64,000 nt of DNA, taken from positions 57,102 to 121,101 of the forward strand of contig CAJUJP010000005.1 in NCBI GenBank assembly GCA_910586615.1, read 5' to 3'. Below, piece after piece: positions 44,809 through 56,600 of this stretch. The stretch comes from an uncultured Lachnospiraceae bacterium. GTDB lineage: Bacteria > Bacillota > Clostridia > Lachnospirales > Lachnospiraceae. The notes under the pieces were generated by a model. That model ran no database searches and was not told the origin of the DNA. It saw only the letters and a program-made list of their open reading frames with translations. The translations under genes and the position numbers were made by a program. Each line of letters begins with the position of its first letter. Within the stretch, counting starts at the first letter, position 1.

Positions 44809-45738
44809 TCACTCTTCTTTTTTCCGCAAAGAATAATTGAGCATCGGCTCCTCATCGATAAAATTAATCTCATCATTCAGGTAAACCTGATAATTATTCC
44901 ATGCCTCTTCCAGATTCTTCAGATTCTTCTTCACTTCCTCCGGCCGTTTCAGACACATGGCAACCACCAGTGCGTTAATCACGCTAAGGGGCGCCACCAG
45001 CGAATCAACGATAGAAACCATATCGCTTCTTGCCAGAAGGTTGCAGGAAGAATACAGGTTCATGGGCGAATGCACGGAATCCGTCACCGTGATCACCTTG
45101 GCATTCCTGTCGTTGGCAAACTCCATTGCCTTTAAGGTACGCATGGAATACCTTGGAAAGCTGATGCCGATCATAGCATCCTGCTCGTCGATGCGGATCA
45201 TTTGCTCAAAGGTTTCAGACACACTGGTAGTCTTAAGCAGTATCACATTTCCCCTGATCATATTCAGATAAAAGTGCAAAAAATCCGCCAGCGGTTCACA
45301 GCTTCTGACTCCCATCACATAAACATTTTTTGCTTCAAGAATAATATCCACCGCTGTCTCAAAAGCAACCGGATCCAGACTGTGAATGGTATCCTGCAGC
45401 TTCTCGATATCCGCTTCCAGCACCGAGGTCAGTATTTCCGACTGGGTGCTCTTGCCGTACTTGGCACCGATCTTCTGAACGGAATTGATTTTATTCTGCA
45501 CCCAGTCTTCCAGATCCCTCTGAAATTCCGGATACCCGTTGTAACCGATAAACATGGCATAGCGGACAACGGTAGACTCACTGACTCCTACCGTCTCCCC
45601 CAGTTTGGCCGCCGTCATGAACACCGCCTGATCGTAGTGATCATAGATAAACGCGGATATGGCTTTCTGCCCTTTGCTCATCTTGCCGTAATGTTCATTG
45701 ATCCTTGTGATAATATCATAACGATTCTGTATAACCAT
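44809..45738 (-). CDS. MurR/RpiR-family transcriptional regulator
   Basis: A 309-residue regulator: N-terminal helix-turn-helix (about residues 1-75, AKLGETVGVSESTVVRYAMF) and a C-terminal SIS domain that binds phosphosugars (about 125-260, NVYVMGVRSCEPLADFL). RpiR-type proteins control sugar and amino-sugar catabolism. No sugar operon lies next to it, so its target is unknown. Confidence 0.9.
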   Translation of the reverse strand: MVIQNRYDIITRINEHYGKMSKGQKAISAFIYDHYDQAVFMTAAKLGETVGVSESTVVRYAMFIGYNGYPEFQRDLEDWVQNKINSVQKIGAKYGKSTQSEILTSVLEADIEKLQDTIHSLDPVAFETAVDIILEAKNVYVMGVRSCEPLADFLHFYLNMIRGNVILLKTTSVSETFEQMIRIDEQDAMIGISFPRYSMRTLKAMEFANDRNAKVITVTDSVHSPMNLYSSCNLLARSDMVSIVDSLVAPLSVINALVVAMCLKRPEEVKKNLKNLEEAWNNYQVYLNDEINFIDEEPMLNYSLRKKEE

Positions 45739-45836
45739 CTTCTACCGAAAATACGCCCTTCCCGTCTGTTCTATGGTAACAGCCCGCATCTGCGCTTAAA
45801 TGTATTCCTCAAAGAACCCGGATGCAGGTCGCAGTA

Positions 45837-46388
45837 TTATACGTTCAAAAAAGCCTTATAAGATTCTTCCAGTAACTTGATCGTCTCATCTTCCGGAAGA
45901 TCATAGTCTCCCGTCAGTGACATACACGCCGACCCGTGGATACAGATCCACATCCGCATAAACATGCCGCTGGGATCCTTGCATCCGTGAACCTTTGCAT
46001 TGCCGATCTCTCTGACCACCGTACCGCTGTTTCCGTTCAACAGATCATACAGACTCTTACCGTGACGATTCTCGGACATGAACAGGAGCTTGAACAACTG
46101 CCTTTCTTCCTGTGCAAAACGAATATACGCGATCCCCATATTGACAAAAGGCGTGCTGCTGACTTTCGCAAATCCGGCACAATATGTACTGAAAAATTCT
46201 ATTGCCCTGCCAAACAGATCTTCTCCCAGCTCTTCCATGTTCTTATACACACGGAAAATAGGCTGTGTGGAACATCCCGCCCTGGCCGCCAGCGTTCTGG
46301 CACTCACCTGTGCAAAGCCTTCCTCTCTCGTCATCTGGAATGCCGCGTTCAATATTTCTTCCTTCGTGATCGTCTCTTTTCTTGCCAT
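45837..46388 (-). CDS. TetR/AcrR-family transcriptional regulator
   Basis: A 183-residue regulator. The N-terminal helix-turn-helix (ITKEEILNAAFQMTREEGFA, then ARTLAARAGCSTQPIFRVYK) is followed by a helical ligand domain of unknown ligand. ATG at 46388 has AAAGGG upstream. A perfect palindrome sits over the promoter start, which points to autorepression. Confidence 0.88.
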   Translation of the reverse strand: MARKETITKEEILNAAFQMTREEGFAQVSARTLAARAGCSTQPIFRVYKNMEELGEDLFGRAIEFFSTYCAGFAKVSSTPFVNMGIAYIRFAQEERQLFKLLFMSENRHGKSLYDLLNGNSGTVVREIGNAKVHGCKDPSGMFMRMWICIHGSACMSLTGDYDLPEDETIKLLEESYKAFLNV

Positions 46389-46428
46389 AAGATATACCCT
46401 TTCCCCTAATACAACCATTATCTTTTGG

Positions 46429-46468
46429 TAACATATGTTATTATAATATAGTATGCAATCTCCGTCAA
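46429..46468 (-). promoter_or_regulatory. TetR-gene promoter with palindromic operator
   Basis: Minus strand: TTGACG (46463-46468), 17-bp spacer, TATAAT (46440-46445). The 12-bp palindrome TAACATATGTTA (46429-46440) abuts the -10 on its downstream side, as expected for a self-regulating repressor. Confidence 0.8.
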
Positions 46469-46514
46469 CCGAAGAAACGAAATATTTTACGGTTTTTCTG
46501 CATAAGCCATGGAT

Positions 46515-46580
46515 TCACGTACAAAACCCCCCTGATCTCTGCATGTATACTGCTGCATCGGCCAGGAGGGTTTTGCCTGA
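46515..46580 (-). terminator. Terminator after the giant LRR gene
   Basis: AAAACCCTCCTG and CAGGGGGGTTTT form a long hairpin with A- and T-rich flanks, about 40 bases past the stop codon. It could work in both directions. Confidence 0.75.
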
Positions 46581-46616
46581 TTATTCTGTTTCTACGGTTT
46601 TTTTATGGAAAAAACA

Positions 46617-49600
46617 TCAGAACTCAATATTTCTGGTATTAATCTTAAACTTCACCGTTTTCGTACCGCCATAACTGCCGAGTCCTCTGATCTTCACGCT
46701 GGCCGTTCCTTTCTTTATATTATTCACATAACTGTCCTCAATGATCTCGAACTGAGTACCCCACTCAAGTTCCGGTTCATTTTTGCCCATCTTAACATGA
46801 ACGTCCTTCGCCGACAGTTTAACCACTCTTCCGGTATAGATCTGCGGGTCGATCGTTATGGACGCTTTCGTGAAATTATACTGTGTTACACGGTAAACTG
46901 CCTGCAACATTCCGCTGTACTTTCCTTTACCCGTAACAGTCACATATATTTCACTGTCCGCTTCCACTGTACTCTGATTGTCCAGCAGTGTTCCATCCGC
47001 ACTGCCCAGCCTGTACTCCACTGTATAATCTGTATTTGCCTTCAGCACCTTCCCGTCCACATCTGTCAGTATCGGCTTGCTGATATACTTTCCTTTGCCG
47101 CTTGCATAGCCGACATCTGCTACAGTCATTTTAACCGGTGCCAAAGCATCATTCAGCGGCTTCACCTCAATGGCAAATGCCTTCGTCAGCGTCCCCTTAT
47201 AATTTCCTTTTCCTTTAATCTGGATAACAGGAACTTTCCTGGCTTTCTCATCTGCTATATTTGTATTGTTCTTATAAGATAAAGTATAGTCAATTCCTTC
47301 CACAAGCTGCTGTACTGTCTTCCCGTTCTTGTCCTTCAGCACAAGAGTCGGTTTCGGTTTGCAGCCGCCTTTTACATACTTCACCTTTAGACTGCTCCCT
47401 GAATCCAGGATCATGGAATCTGTCAGCTGACACGGCATGATCCGAAAACTCTTTTTGACCGTACCGGTATATTTACCGATACCTGTCAGGGTGATCCGTG
47501 CCGTACCTGCATCCTCATTATTATCATAGGACACCATATAATCTTTGCCCTCGTAGAGTCTTTCATCGCCGTATTTCACATACAGATTCAGAATCCACTC
47601 CTGGCCATTATAATCTCTGAATACTTTTGTTCCTTCCACTGATACCTTCGACAGTGAAATTCCCGTAATTTTAAACGTAACCCGTTTTGTACCAACGCAG
47701 CTGTTCCTGCCGGTGATGACCGCTGTAGCCGTTCCTACCCTATCATTGTTTTCATAGGTTACATCATAATCCACACCCAGTTTTAACGGACTGTTCTTTG
47801 ATGTCATATACACAATCAAGTCTGACTCCGATAACGTAACCCGATAGTCCTCTTCATTCTTTACATTATCATAAGGCTTGTTCGGAATTTTAGCCACTTT
47901 CGCTTTCTCGATCAGTGTCTTGTCCGTGATATGAATTTTCACGATCCTGCTGCCGGTAAAGTTTCCGACACCTGTCAGTTTCACATCATAAGAACCCACA
48001 TCCTTATATGCGCCTTCTTCCGTATTCACATACTCAATATTATAATCCCGTCCCTTATTCAGTTTCTTGCCGCCAAACATGACTGTGGGTGCTTTTTTCT
48101 GCACTTTATTGTTGGGTGCCAGCATAATATCCGCCGCTGTTACCAGACGGTCGTCACCCAGGTCAACCTTATTGATTGCGAAAGGAATCGACACATTCCT
48201 GGTATAATTCCCTTTTCCTTTTATGGTAACTGTGGGTGCAGTGTTAACCGTGCTTCCATCATTGGCTTTCACATTATTTTTATATGTAACGGTATAATCC
48301 GTTCCGGCCCGCAGTCTCCGGTCCCCGTCATAAACACGGATATCCGGTTTAATAGCTTTCCCCGTATATGCATATCCGTCCTTCTCAATACCGGCTGTCC
48401 ATATTCCATCCGGGATGCCTCCCTCCGGCACATCATGATCCAATACCCTTTCCGGATTGGAGATCGACGTCACTTTGAAGCCCCACATATTGCCTCTTTC
48501 GTCCGTGACCAGCCTGATCATGACAGTATCACCCGCAACCTCGATCGTTTTTCCCGCAAGCTGCGTACCGGTGTATCTGCCAATCCGCTTATTATTACCG
48601 TCATATATGTAGATGAAATCATAGTTTTCTTCTACTTTGGTCATCTCGTCAAAGGTAACCTCAAGTTTCTCTGCACCCTCCTCAGTATAAATCCAGACAT
48701 CACTGCAATCCGGCAGATAATCATGGGGACTCTCCATCTCCTCCGCACTCGTACAAATGTAACCGTTATTCGTCACTGTCACATTGCATCGTGCCTCTTC
48801 TCCGCCGCCGTCCTGGGCTGTTGCTTTAATAATCGTACTTCCTTTGCCGCGGGCTGTCACCTTTCCGTTCTGGTCTACGGCAGCAACCGATTCATCTAAA
48901 GAACTCCATATGATATCTTTATCAAGTGCGTCTTCTGGCAGCACTTCCGCAGTCAGAGTAAAGGTCTCCAACGCCTCCATCTTCAGAAACATTTCACTTA
49001 ATATGATCTGTTCTACTGTCTGGATCACTGTAACATCACAGAAGACTTCTATCTCTCCGACTGTCACCTTAATCTGCGTGACACCCGCTCCTACAGCCGT
49101 AACCTGCCCTTTATCCGATACAGATACTACATCTTCATCAAGACTTCTCCACACTACCTCATCCGTAAAATCAACTGGTCTCACACTTAAAAACAATTCC
49201 GCAGACCCTGTCTTCAGAAGCACAAGCTCTGTCTTATTCAGTCTCACTTCCGTTGCCGGTATGCTGATCGGTACAAAAGTGACCTGTCTGCTATTGGCAA
49301 ATTCTTCAGCATAGGTCCCTTTGACCCCACGGATTGTCAGCTTATTAAGATAATCATAGTTGAAGGCTTCATTACCGATCTCCGTAGTGCTTCTCGGAAT
49401 CGTAATGTCTACCAGTGATATACAATTCCTGAATGCAGTATCCTCTATTCTCTGCACACGGTACGGCAGGATAATTTCTGTCAGGGAAGAGCATCCATCA
49501 AAAGTATGCGGCCCAATCTGTTCAATCCCTGATCCCAGCGTCACATCTGCAAGAAGTTCACATGCCTCAAACGCATATGCGCCAAGACTTGTTACACTGT

Positions 49601-52600
49601 CCGGCATCACGATCCCGGACAATTTCTTACATCCTTGAAATGCATAATCTCCAATCGAAGCCAGTTCCTCCGGAAGATTTACTTCTGCCAGTTCCGTACA
49701 GCCCTCGAACGCATCCGCACAGATCAAGCGGACAGATTCCGGCACTGTAATCGCCGTCAAACCACTTCTTCTGAATGTGCCGCCATTGATAATCTCCAGA
49801 TTCCGGGAAAGCGTCACCGTGGTCAGCTTACCGCACTCACTGAATACGCGCGTACCGATTTCCGTCACACTGTCCGGCATCACAAATGACGGTAACGCCA
49901 TACAATTGGAGAATGCATTCTCCCCAAGTGTCTTAACGCCATCTGCCAACTCTGCAGATGTCAACGCAATACAACCGGAAAACGCATAATCTCCGATCGT
50001 TGTGACACTTCCCGGGATCTCAACTGCCGCCAGACTGCTGCAACAGTTCATGGCATATGACCCGATCGTCACAACAGAATCCGGAATATCTATTTTATTG
50101 AGGCTGCTACAGCCGCTGAATGCATAACTTCCGATTTCCGTAACTGTATCCGGGATGATGATTTCCTCAAGGCCATTGCAGTCCCGAAGCAATCCTTCCC
50201 TGATGATCTCCATCCCTTCTTCAAAAGTGATCTTCTTCAAGCTGCTGCACCCTGTGAAAATGCCGCTGGCATTCACCAGACTCTTAGGAATCTCCACCTG
50301 CGTCAAAGAAGTACAATTTTGAAAAGCATTGTTTCCGATCTGTGCCACTCTCTTCGACAGCATCAATTGTCCCAGGCTCGTACAATCAGCAAAAGCCCTC
50401 ATTCCTATCCCGGTAACGCTGTCAGAAATCACGATTCCCGTCAGTCCTGCGCAGCCTGCAAACGCCTGATCACCGATCGTCGTAACACTGGCCGGAATCT
50501 CAACAGCAGTCAGTGCTGAACAACGGTCGAAAGCTGACACGCCTATGGCCGTGACCGTATCCGGTATGGTAACAGATTTCAGTTGCGCACAGCCTCTTAA
50601 AAGACTGTCAATAACCTTTATTGTACCTTCCTCAAAAGTAACCGTTTCCAGGCCGCTTCCGCCGAATGCCCCTCCATTCACATCTTTCAGAACCTTGGGT
50701 ATCTCTATCACTTTCAGTGCACTGCAGTTCCCGAATCCGCTTCCGCCTATGTATAACAGGCTTTTCGGAAGATTCACAGACGACAGGCTCGTACAGTTAT
50801 AGAATGCGGAACTCCCGATCTTCGAAATACTGTCCGGAAGCGTAATCCCTTCCAATCCGGTACAACGTGCAAATGCGTTATTCCCGATCTCCGTAACTGT
50901 TTCAGGAATGGTAACGTTTTTCAATGCTCCGCAATCCTTCAAAAGCTGATCAATGACTTTTGTGGCACCCTCCTCAAAGGTTACTGTTTCCAGCCCGCTT
51001 CCTTTGAATGCTGCCGTCTCCGGCGCACTGATCAGGGCTTTCGGTATCTCAACCGTTTTAAGTGCTGTACAATCCTCAAATACAGCATCCCCCAATTTCG
51101 TGAGGCTCTTTGACAGATTAACATCCGACAGGCTCGTACACTTCCAGAATGCCCGCTTACCTATTATTGTTACACTGTCCGGAATCTTAATTGTTTCCAG
51201 GCTGCTGCACTGTGAAAATGCCGACTCTCCGATCTCCGTCACGGTAGAGGGAAGCGTAACCTGCTTCAGACCCACGCTTTCCTGCAGTAAGCGGTCCACA
51301 ATTCTGGTTGTTCCCTCTTCAAAAGTAACTGTTTCCAATCCGCTGCCTTCAAAAACACTGTATCTGAGACTGTTATCTATCTCCGCCAGACTCTTCGGTA
51401 TTTCTATCTCTTTTAAGGCTGCACATCCTCTGAATGCACCATCGCCGATATTTGTCAGGCTCCTTGATAAATGCACCGCAGACAGCATACTGCACTTGTA
51501 AAAAACACCGCTTCCAATTTTCGTGACATTGTCCGGAATTTCGATTGTCTCAAGACTGCTGCACTGTGAAAATGCCGACTCTCCGATCTCCGTCACGGTA
51601 GAGGGAAGTGTAACCTGCTTTAAATTTCCGGCATTCTGCAGCAAACGGTCTATAATTCTGGTGGTTCCCTCTTTGAAAGTAACCGTTTCCAGCCCGCTGC
51701 CCTGAAAAACACCGTTGTTCAGTCTGCCACTCATTTCTGACAAACTTCCGGGAATCTGTATTTCTTTTAGTGCCGTACAGTTTTCAAACGCACTGTCGCT
51801 TATATCATTCAGATTCTCAGGCAGTTTCACCGTTGCCAGTGCACTGCAGAATTTAAACGCAGACTTTCCGATCTTCGTCACACTGTCCGGAATTTCAATC
51901 ACCTCAAGACTGGTACATCTTAAAAACGCAGACTCACCGATCTCCGTCACAGTAGCTGGAATCGTAACCTGCTTTAAATTCCCGGCATTCTGCAGCAGGA
52001 ATTCTACGATTTTTATCGTTCCATCTTCAAAAATAACTGTTTCCAGTCCGCTGTTTTCAAAAACACTATATCCGAGACCGTCGCCTGCCTGCACCAGACT
52101 CTTCGGTATCTCTATCTCTTTTAATGCTTCACATCCTCTGAACGCACCGTTGCCCAGATTTGTCAGGCTCTTCGGCAAATTCACCGTATTCAGCGCACTG
52201 CAGAATACAAACGCAGACCCTCCGATCTTCGTCACACTGTCGGGAATTTCGATCATCTCAAGACCGGTGCTTCTTAAAAACGCAGACTCACCAATCTCCG
52301 TCACAGTAGCTGGAATCGTAACCTGCTTTAACCTCCCGGTATTCTCCAGCAGGTGATCTAAGATTTTGGTGGTTCCCTCTTCAAAAGTAACTGTTTCCAG
52401 TCCGCTGCTGTCAAAAACACTATATCCGAGACCATCGCCTGCCTGCACCAGACTCTTCGGTATCTCTATCTCTTTTAATGCTTCACATCCTCTGAACGCA
52501 CCGTTGCCCAGATTTGTCAGGCTCTTCGGCAAATTCACCGTATTCAGCGCACTGCAGAATACAAACGCAGACCCTCCGATCTTCGTGACACTGTCGGGAA

Positions 52601-53508
52601 TTACAACCTTTTCCAGACTGCTACAGTTCATGAATGCCGATTTTCCGATCTCCGTCACACTGTCCGGAATCGTGACACCCGTTAAAGTTGTATTAGCTTT
52701 AAATGCCTCTGCACCAATCACTGCAACCGTATTTTCACCCAGCTTCTCCGGAATGACCAGTTCTGCTTCACTTCCGGTATACCCTGTGATCGTAGCACTG
52801 CTGCCCTCTACCGTATATGTAAAGTCTGATTCGGATGCAGCTAATAATTCCTCCTCCGGAATTTCACTGATTTCGGCATCTTCACGGTTTTCCTCCTTTG
52901 TGTCCGCCTCATCCGTATCTGTTTCGTCTCCCTCTGTTTCGTCAGGATCCGTTTCATTCCCGTCTGCTCCATCGGAATCCGTTTCGTCTCCCTCTGCTCC
53001 GTCAGGATCTGTTTCATTCCCCTCCGTCCCGTCGGAATCCGTTTCGTTCCCCTCTGTTTCGTCAGGATTCGTTCCATTCCCGTCTGCTCCACCGGAAGCT
53101 GTTTCGTCTCCTTCTGTTCCGCCAGGATTGGGCTCTAAAAGGCTGTCATCTTCATGAACATCCCCGCCTTCGTTCAAATCCGAAGGATTCGTTTCCGATG
53201 ATTCTTCCTTTTGTTCTGAACCGTTATCCCCTGTATTCGTCTGATCAGTATCCGTCAAATTGCTGCTTGTACCTTCCGGCACATCCTGCTGATCGCTCTT
53301 ATTGTTCTGGTCTGTTTGACCTGTTTTTGTGAAATTTGCCGCGTGATCACGCGTATTGACGTCCCTATTTGGACCTGGATTCCCTATTTCTGCAAGCTGG
53401 ACGGTACGGTCCATACCCCCCCCCACCTATTTCGCCTGCACAGACAGTCAATGGTGTATGTAAAACCAGAATGCCCGCCATTGTAAATGCCAACAGTTGT
53501 TTAAACAC
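46617..53508 (-). CDS. Giant BspA-type LRR surface protein, frame broken at a G9 tract
   Basis: A secreted protein of about 2,296 codons if the frame is restored. GTG at 53508, with AAAGGAG upstream, opens a signal peptide (MFKQLLAFTMAGILVL, cleavage near TVCA). At 53416-53424 a run of nine G puts this out of frame with the body, which is open from 53426 to 46617; eight G would join them. Order after the junction: acidic Asp/Glu/Thr-Gly repeats (DGTEGNETDP type), about 1,150 residues of BspA-type leucine-rich repeats, two bacterial Ig-like (Big_2) domains, a CUB-like domain (IYIYDGNNKRIGRYTG), and about seven repeats containing DYTVTYKNN and IKGKGNYT. No LPXTG anchor. Likely an adhesin; the tract suggests phase variation or a sequencing error. 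Confidence 0.85.
52059..52602. repeat. Near-identical LRR cassettes, 354-bp spacing
   Basis: About 190 bases at 52059-52248 recur at 52413-52602 with only a few differences. Other cassettes in 50,600-52,700 repeat at about 360 bp with lower identity. They encode 118-120-residue LRR units. Confidence 0.85.
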
Positions 53509-53548
53509 GTTCTTTCTCCTTTCTCTTCAAATGTTCTGATATTTTTAC

Positions 53549-53582
53549 AATTCGGAACCCGATTGAACATGGGTTCCGAATT
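53549..53582 (-). terminator. Hairpin between the two giant protein genes
   Basis: ATTCGGAACCC and GGGTTCCGAAT pair perfectly around a 10-base loop. The following stretch on the minus strand (TGTAAAAATA) is a poor U-tract, so termination may be partial. Confidence 0.55.
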
Positions 53583-53656
53583 CACTTACATATTAACACA
53601 TAATCTGCTCTGTTGAACAGACCTAATTATAAATATCCATCATCTGCATCCGGATG

Positions 53657-56600
53657 CTATCTTTTCACAGTCACCTTGATGTTCGTCTTCACATCCTTCG
53701 CAATACCGTCCCTGCCCATTAACTTTACCGTCACCGGGATGGTATAGGTTTTCCCTCTCTTTCCGGTAACGGTCAGCACGCTGTCACGGTCCGTAATAGA
53801 CACTGTAATGCCGACTCTCGAAGCAAAACTCTTATTATGTTTCACCACAATATCCTGTTTCCCGTCTTTATTACAGTCTATGCCGCCCGACACATACATG
53901 ATCTGATATCCGCCCTCCGCCGGTATTTCCAGTTCATAGATTCTTTCCAGCGTATCTGCCGCCGCATATAAGGTCTGATTATTGTCATATACTTTGATCT
54001 TCGGCGCCGACTGCTTTGGTATGACCGTAAAGGTCTGGCTCTGCACCGTAAAGGTATCGCCATCTTCCATCTCAATCGTGAATCTGATGGCCAGTTTATA
54101 ACGCTGACCGGCTTTTAATCTCTCCTTCTGCTTAATCCGCAGACGATATTCACCCGGTCTGCCGCTTAACAGCCGCAGATCAAAATAATCCGTATATTCT
54201 CCCAGCAGCCTGATATTTCCGAAATCCTTCAGTGTGTAGTTACTGCCGATATTCTGGAAATCAGCCTTGATACTGATGTAATTACTGCTGTTATTGCCGG
54301 CTTCCTTCGTCAGATCCAGCTTTCCTGAAGTCTTCACTTTAGCAGTAACCGCCTTATCCGTCACCTTTACTTTCAGCGTAAGCGGCTTCAACTTCACCAT
54401 GTTACCGCCGGCATCCGTATAGCACGGTGTAACCTTATACGGATACGTGCCGTTTGCTGCAGGCTGCTGTTCCATCGTTTCAGCCCGGTTGATCTTAACC
54501 ATGATCCGGTCCTTGCGGCTGCTGTCCTGTCTGATTTCCAGCAGATCCTTCTCTAAAAGCTCCTTCGCCTTCTGATTGCCGCCCTCAACGATCACGGTAT
54601 CGCAGAAAAGGACTGCATCGTAAGCATTCTTTAATCTGAGTTCCGTATATGCCGTACCGATCTGCTTCGTATTCACCGTAAGCTGTTTCTGTGAGAAATA
54701 AGCCGTCGGCAGCTCCAGCTTCACCGTATGTACCGCCGACAGAGATTCCCGCCAGTCACTGTTCCTGAGCGTCAGGTTCAGTTTCTCGCTTCCCTTCGTC
54801 TTACTGCCGGTGTAAAGATATCTCCGCCATCCCAGTGTGTCGGAATCAGGCAGGAACGTAATATTTTCATTATCACAGCTCAGTTCGCTGTAAACATATT
54901 TCGGATTGGCGGCATTCTGGCTGTCCCCACTATAAGACAACCGCTTTTTCTCCGTCTTATTGTACAGGTCGAACCGTCCAGTATTCTTATCCTCCATGGA
55001 CGGAAGCAGGGTGACGGAAGCCTGATCCGTGACGATTACGGGCTTCTTATAATTCCACTTCAGGGAAATCCTGATACCCTCGCCAGGCGCTTTATATCCC
55101 TCCAGCTTTACCTTAACTGTCCCGGACAGTACACCGGTATCCGCCGGTTTGTTCTTATCCGTAAGCTGAATATCACCTTGTTTAAAATAGTAACGCGCAG
55201 CATTGGCTGCCTTCCTGAATGTATCATTCGTTGTATATTCGATCGGCTCCGCGCTGAACCCGTGATCCGGGTCTGCCGCATCTGCCTCCCATGTCACCCA
55301 AGCAATCTGTGCCCCGGATTTCGGTACAGTGATATCCACCGATGCCGGTTCCGAACGGTAGAACAGGTTCGCAGCCCGGCTGGACTTCACTGTCAATTTC
55401 TCCTGCTCGTCTTTCACCGTCACCTGCAGCGGATAGAAATAATCCTGGGTATTGGTACCGACACACAGCCAGCAGTTATAGACACCCGTTCCAGAAGCCT
55501 TGCTGTCACGGATCAGAACACGCCGGACTTTGTCCGCTGTCACACTGATCAACGCCAGATCGGAACAGACTGTCTCTTTATCCTCGTTATATAATATGAC
55601 ATTCTTAATTGGTTCACCGTATACCGGAACAATCTCCAACATGCCCGAAGAGGCTTGCGCCAGTTCTCTGCCTGCCTCCGTATCATAATCATAAGCCAGA
55701 TTGACGATCGCCTTTTCCGTGCTCACGCGGGGCGCATTGTTGCGTATCTCCACCCTAAGCTCCGCGTCATGGCCCGCCGTGTCCTTCGCTTTTGCTTTCA
55801 GGATGGCGTGTCCTTCCCCCTTCACGGTTATTTCCGCCGAATGGGTATCCGCGGAGGGCTTCACGGTGATCACCTTCCTGTCCGTGGTGCTCCATGACAA
55901 TTTCACCTTTTCAAAAGCTTCCTGCTCCTGACCCTTACGATCCGTCAGCGCGGCCTGCACCCGGAACGTCTTCGTGTCCGCAGTGCTGTCTATGACCACT
56001 CGGCCGGATTCTATCAGTACATCACCTGTGATTTCCGGTGTCAGCACCACATAAGCCTGCTGATTTGCCACCGCCTTTATCTTATACGTAGTCCTGAACA
56101 GTATTTTCTCATTGCTGTTGTTCTTATCTTTCACCTTGATGGCCGCCGTGATCGTATACGTACCCGGTTTGACCGCCGCAATGGTAACGTCCCTGCACGG
56201 CATACCGCTTATGGAGTTAAATTCTCCCTTCTGTACAATCACACCTGCAGGTGCCGTGATGTCCATATCATAGAAATAATTCGTCTCTTCGGCATAGTTA
56301 ATCCTTCCGCAGCCTTTCGAAGACGCAGTCAGCACCAGCCGGTCCGAAGCCGGATCGGGATTGCCTGCTTCATCCACCATGCCAACCTCTATAACCTTGT
56401 TATGTCCGGGCTCAGCCTTCTCCTCGACGGATATCCCCGTCACTCTCGCAATATATACATTGACGGTCTTCTCTTCCGGATAATATGCCTCTCCCGTGTA
56501 AACCGCACGGAACGGATAGTAATCCCTGTCAACACCGTTGATAACAAGCGGTGTATCCGGTTCCTGCCAGCGCCAGCCTTCCCATGCTTCTTCTTTCGGC

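Noticed and set aside
52366..53157. Long open frames on the plus strand opposite the LRR gene
   Set aside because: They are antisense to a repeat-rich gene with regular codon bias. The peptides are low-complexity Ser/Pro/Phe strings without family similarity or ribosome-binding sites.
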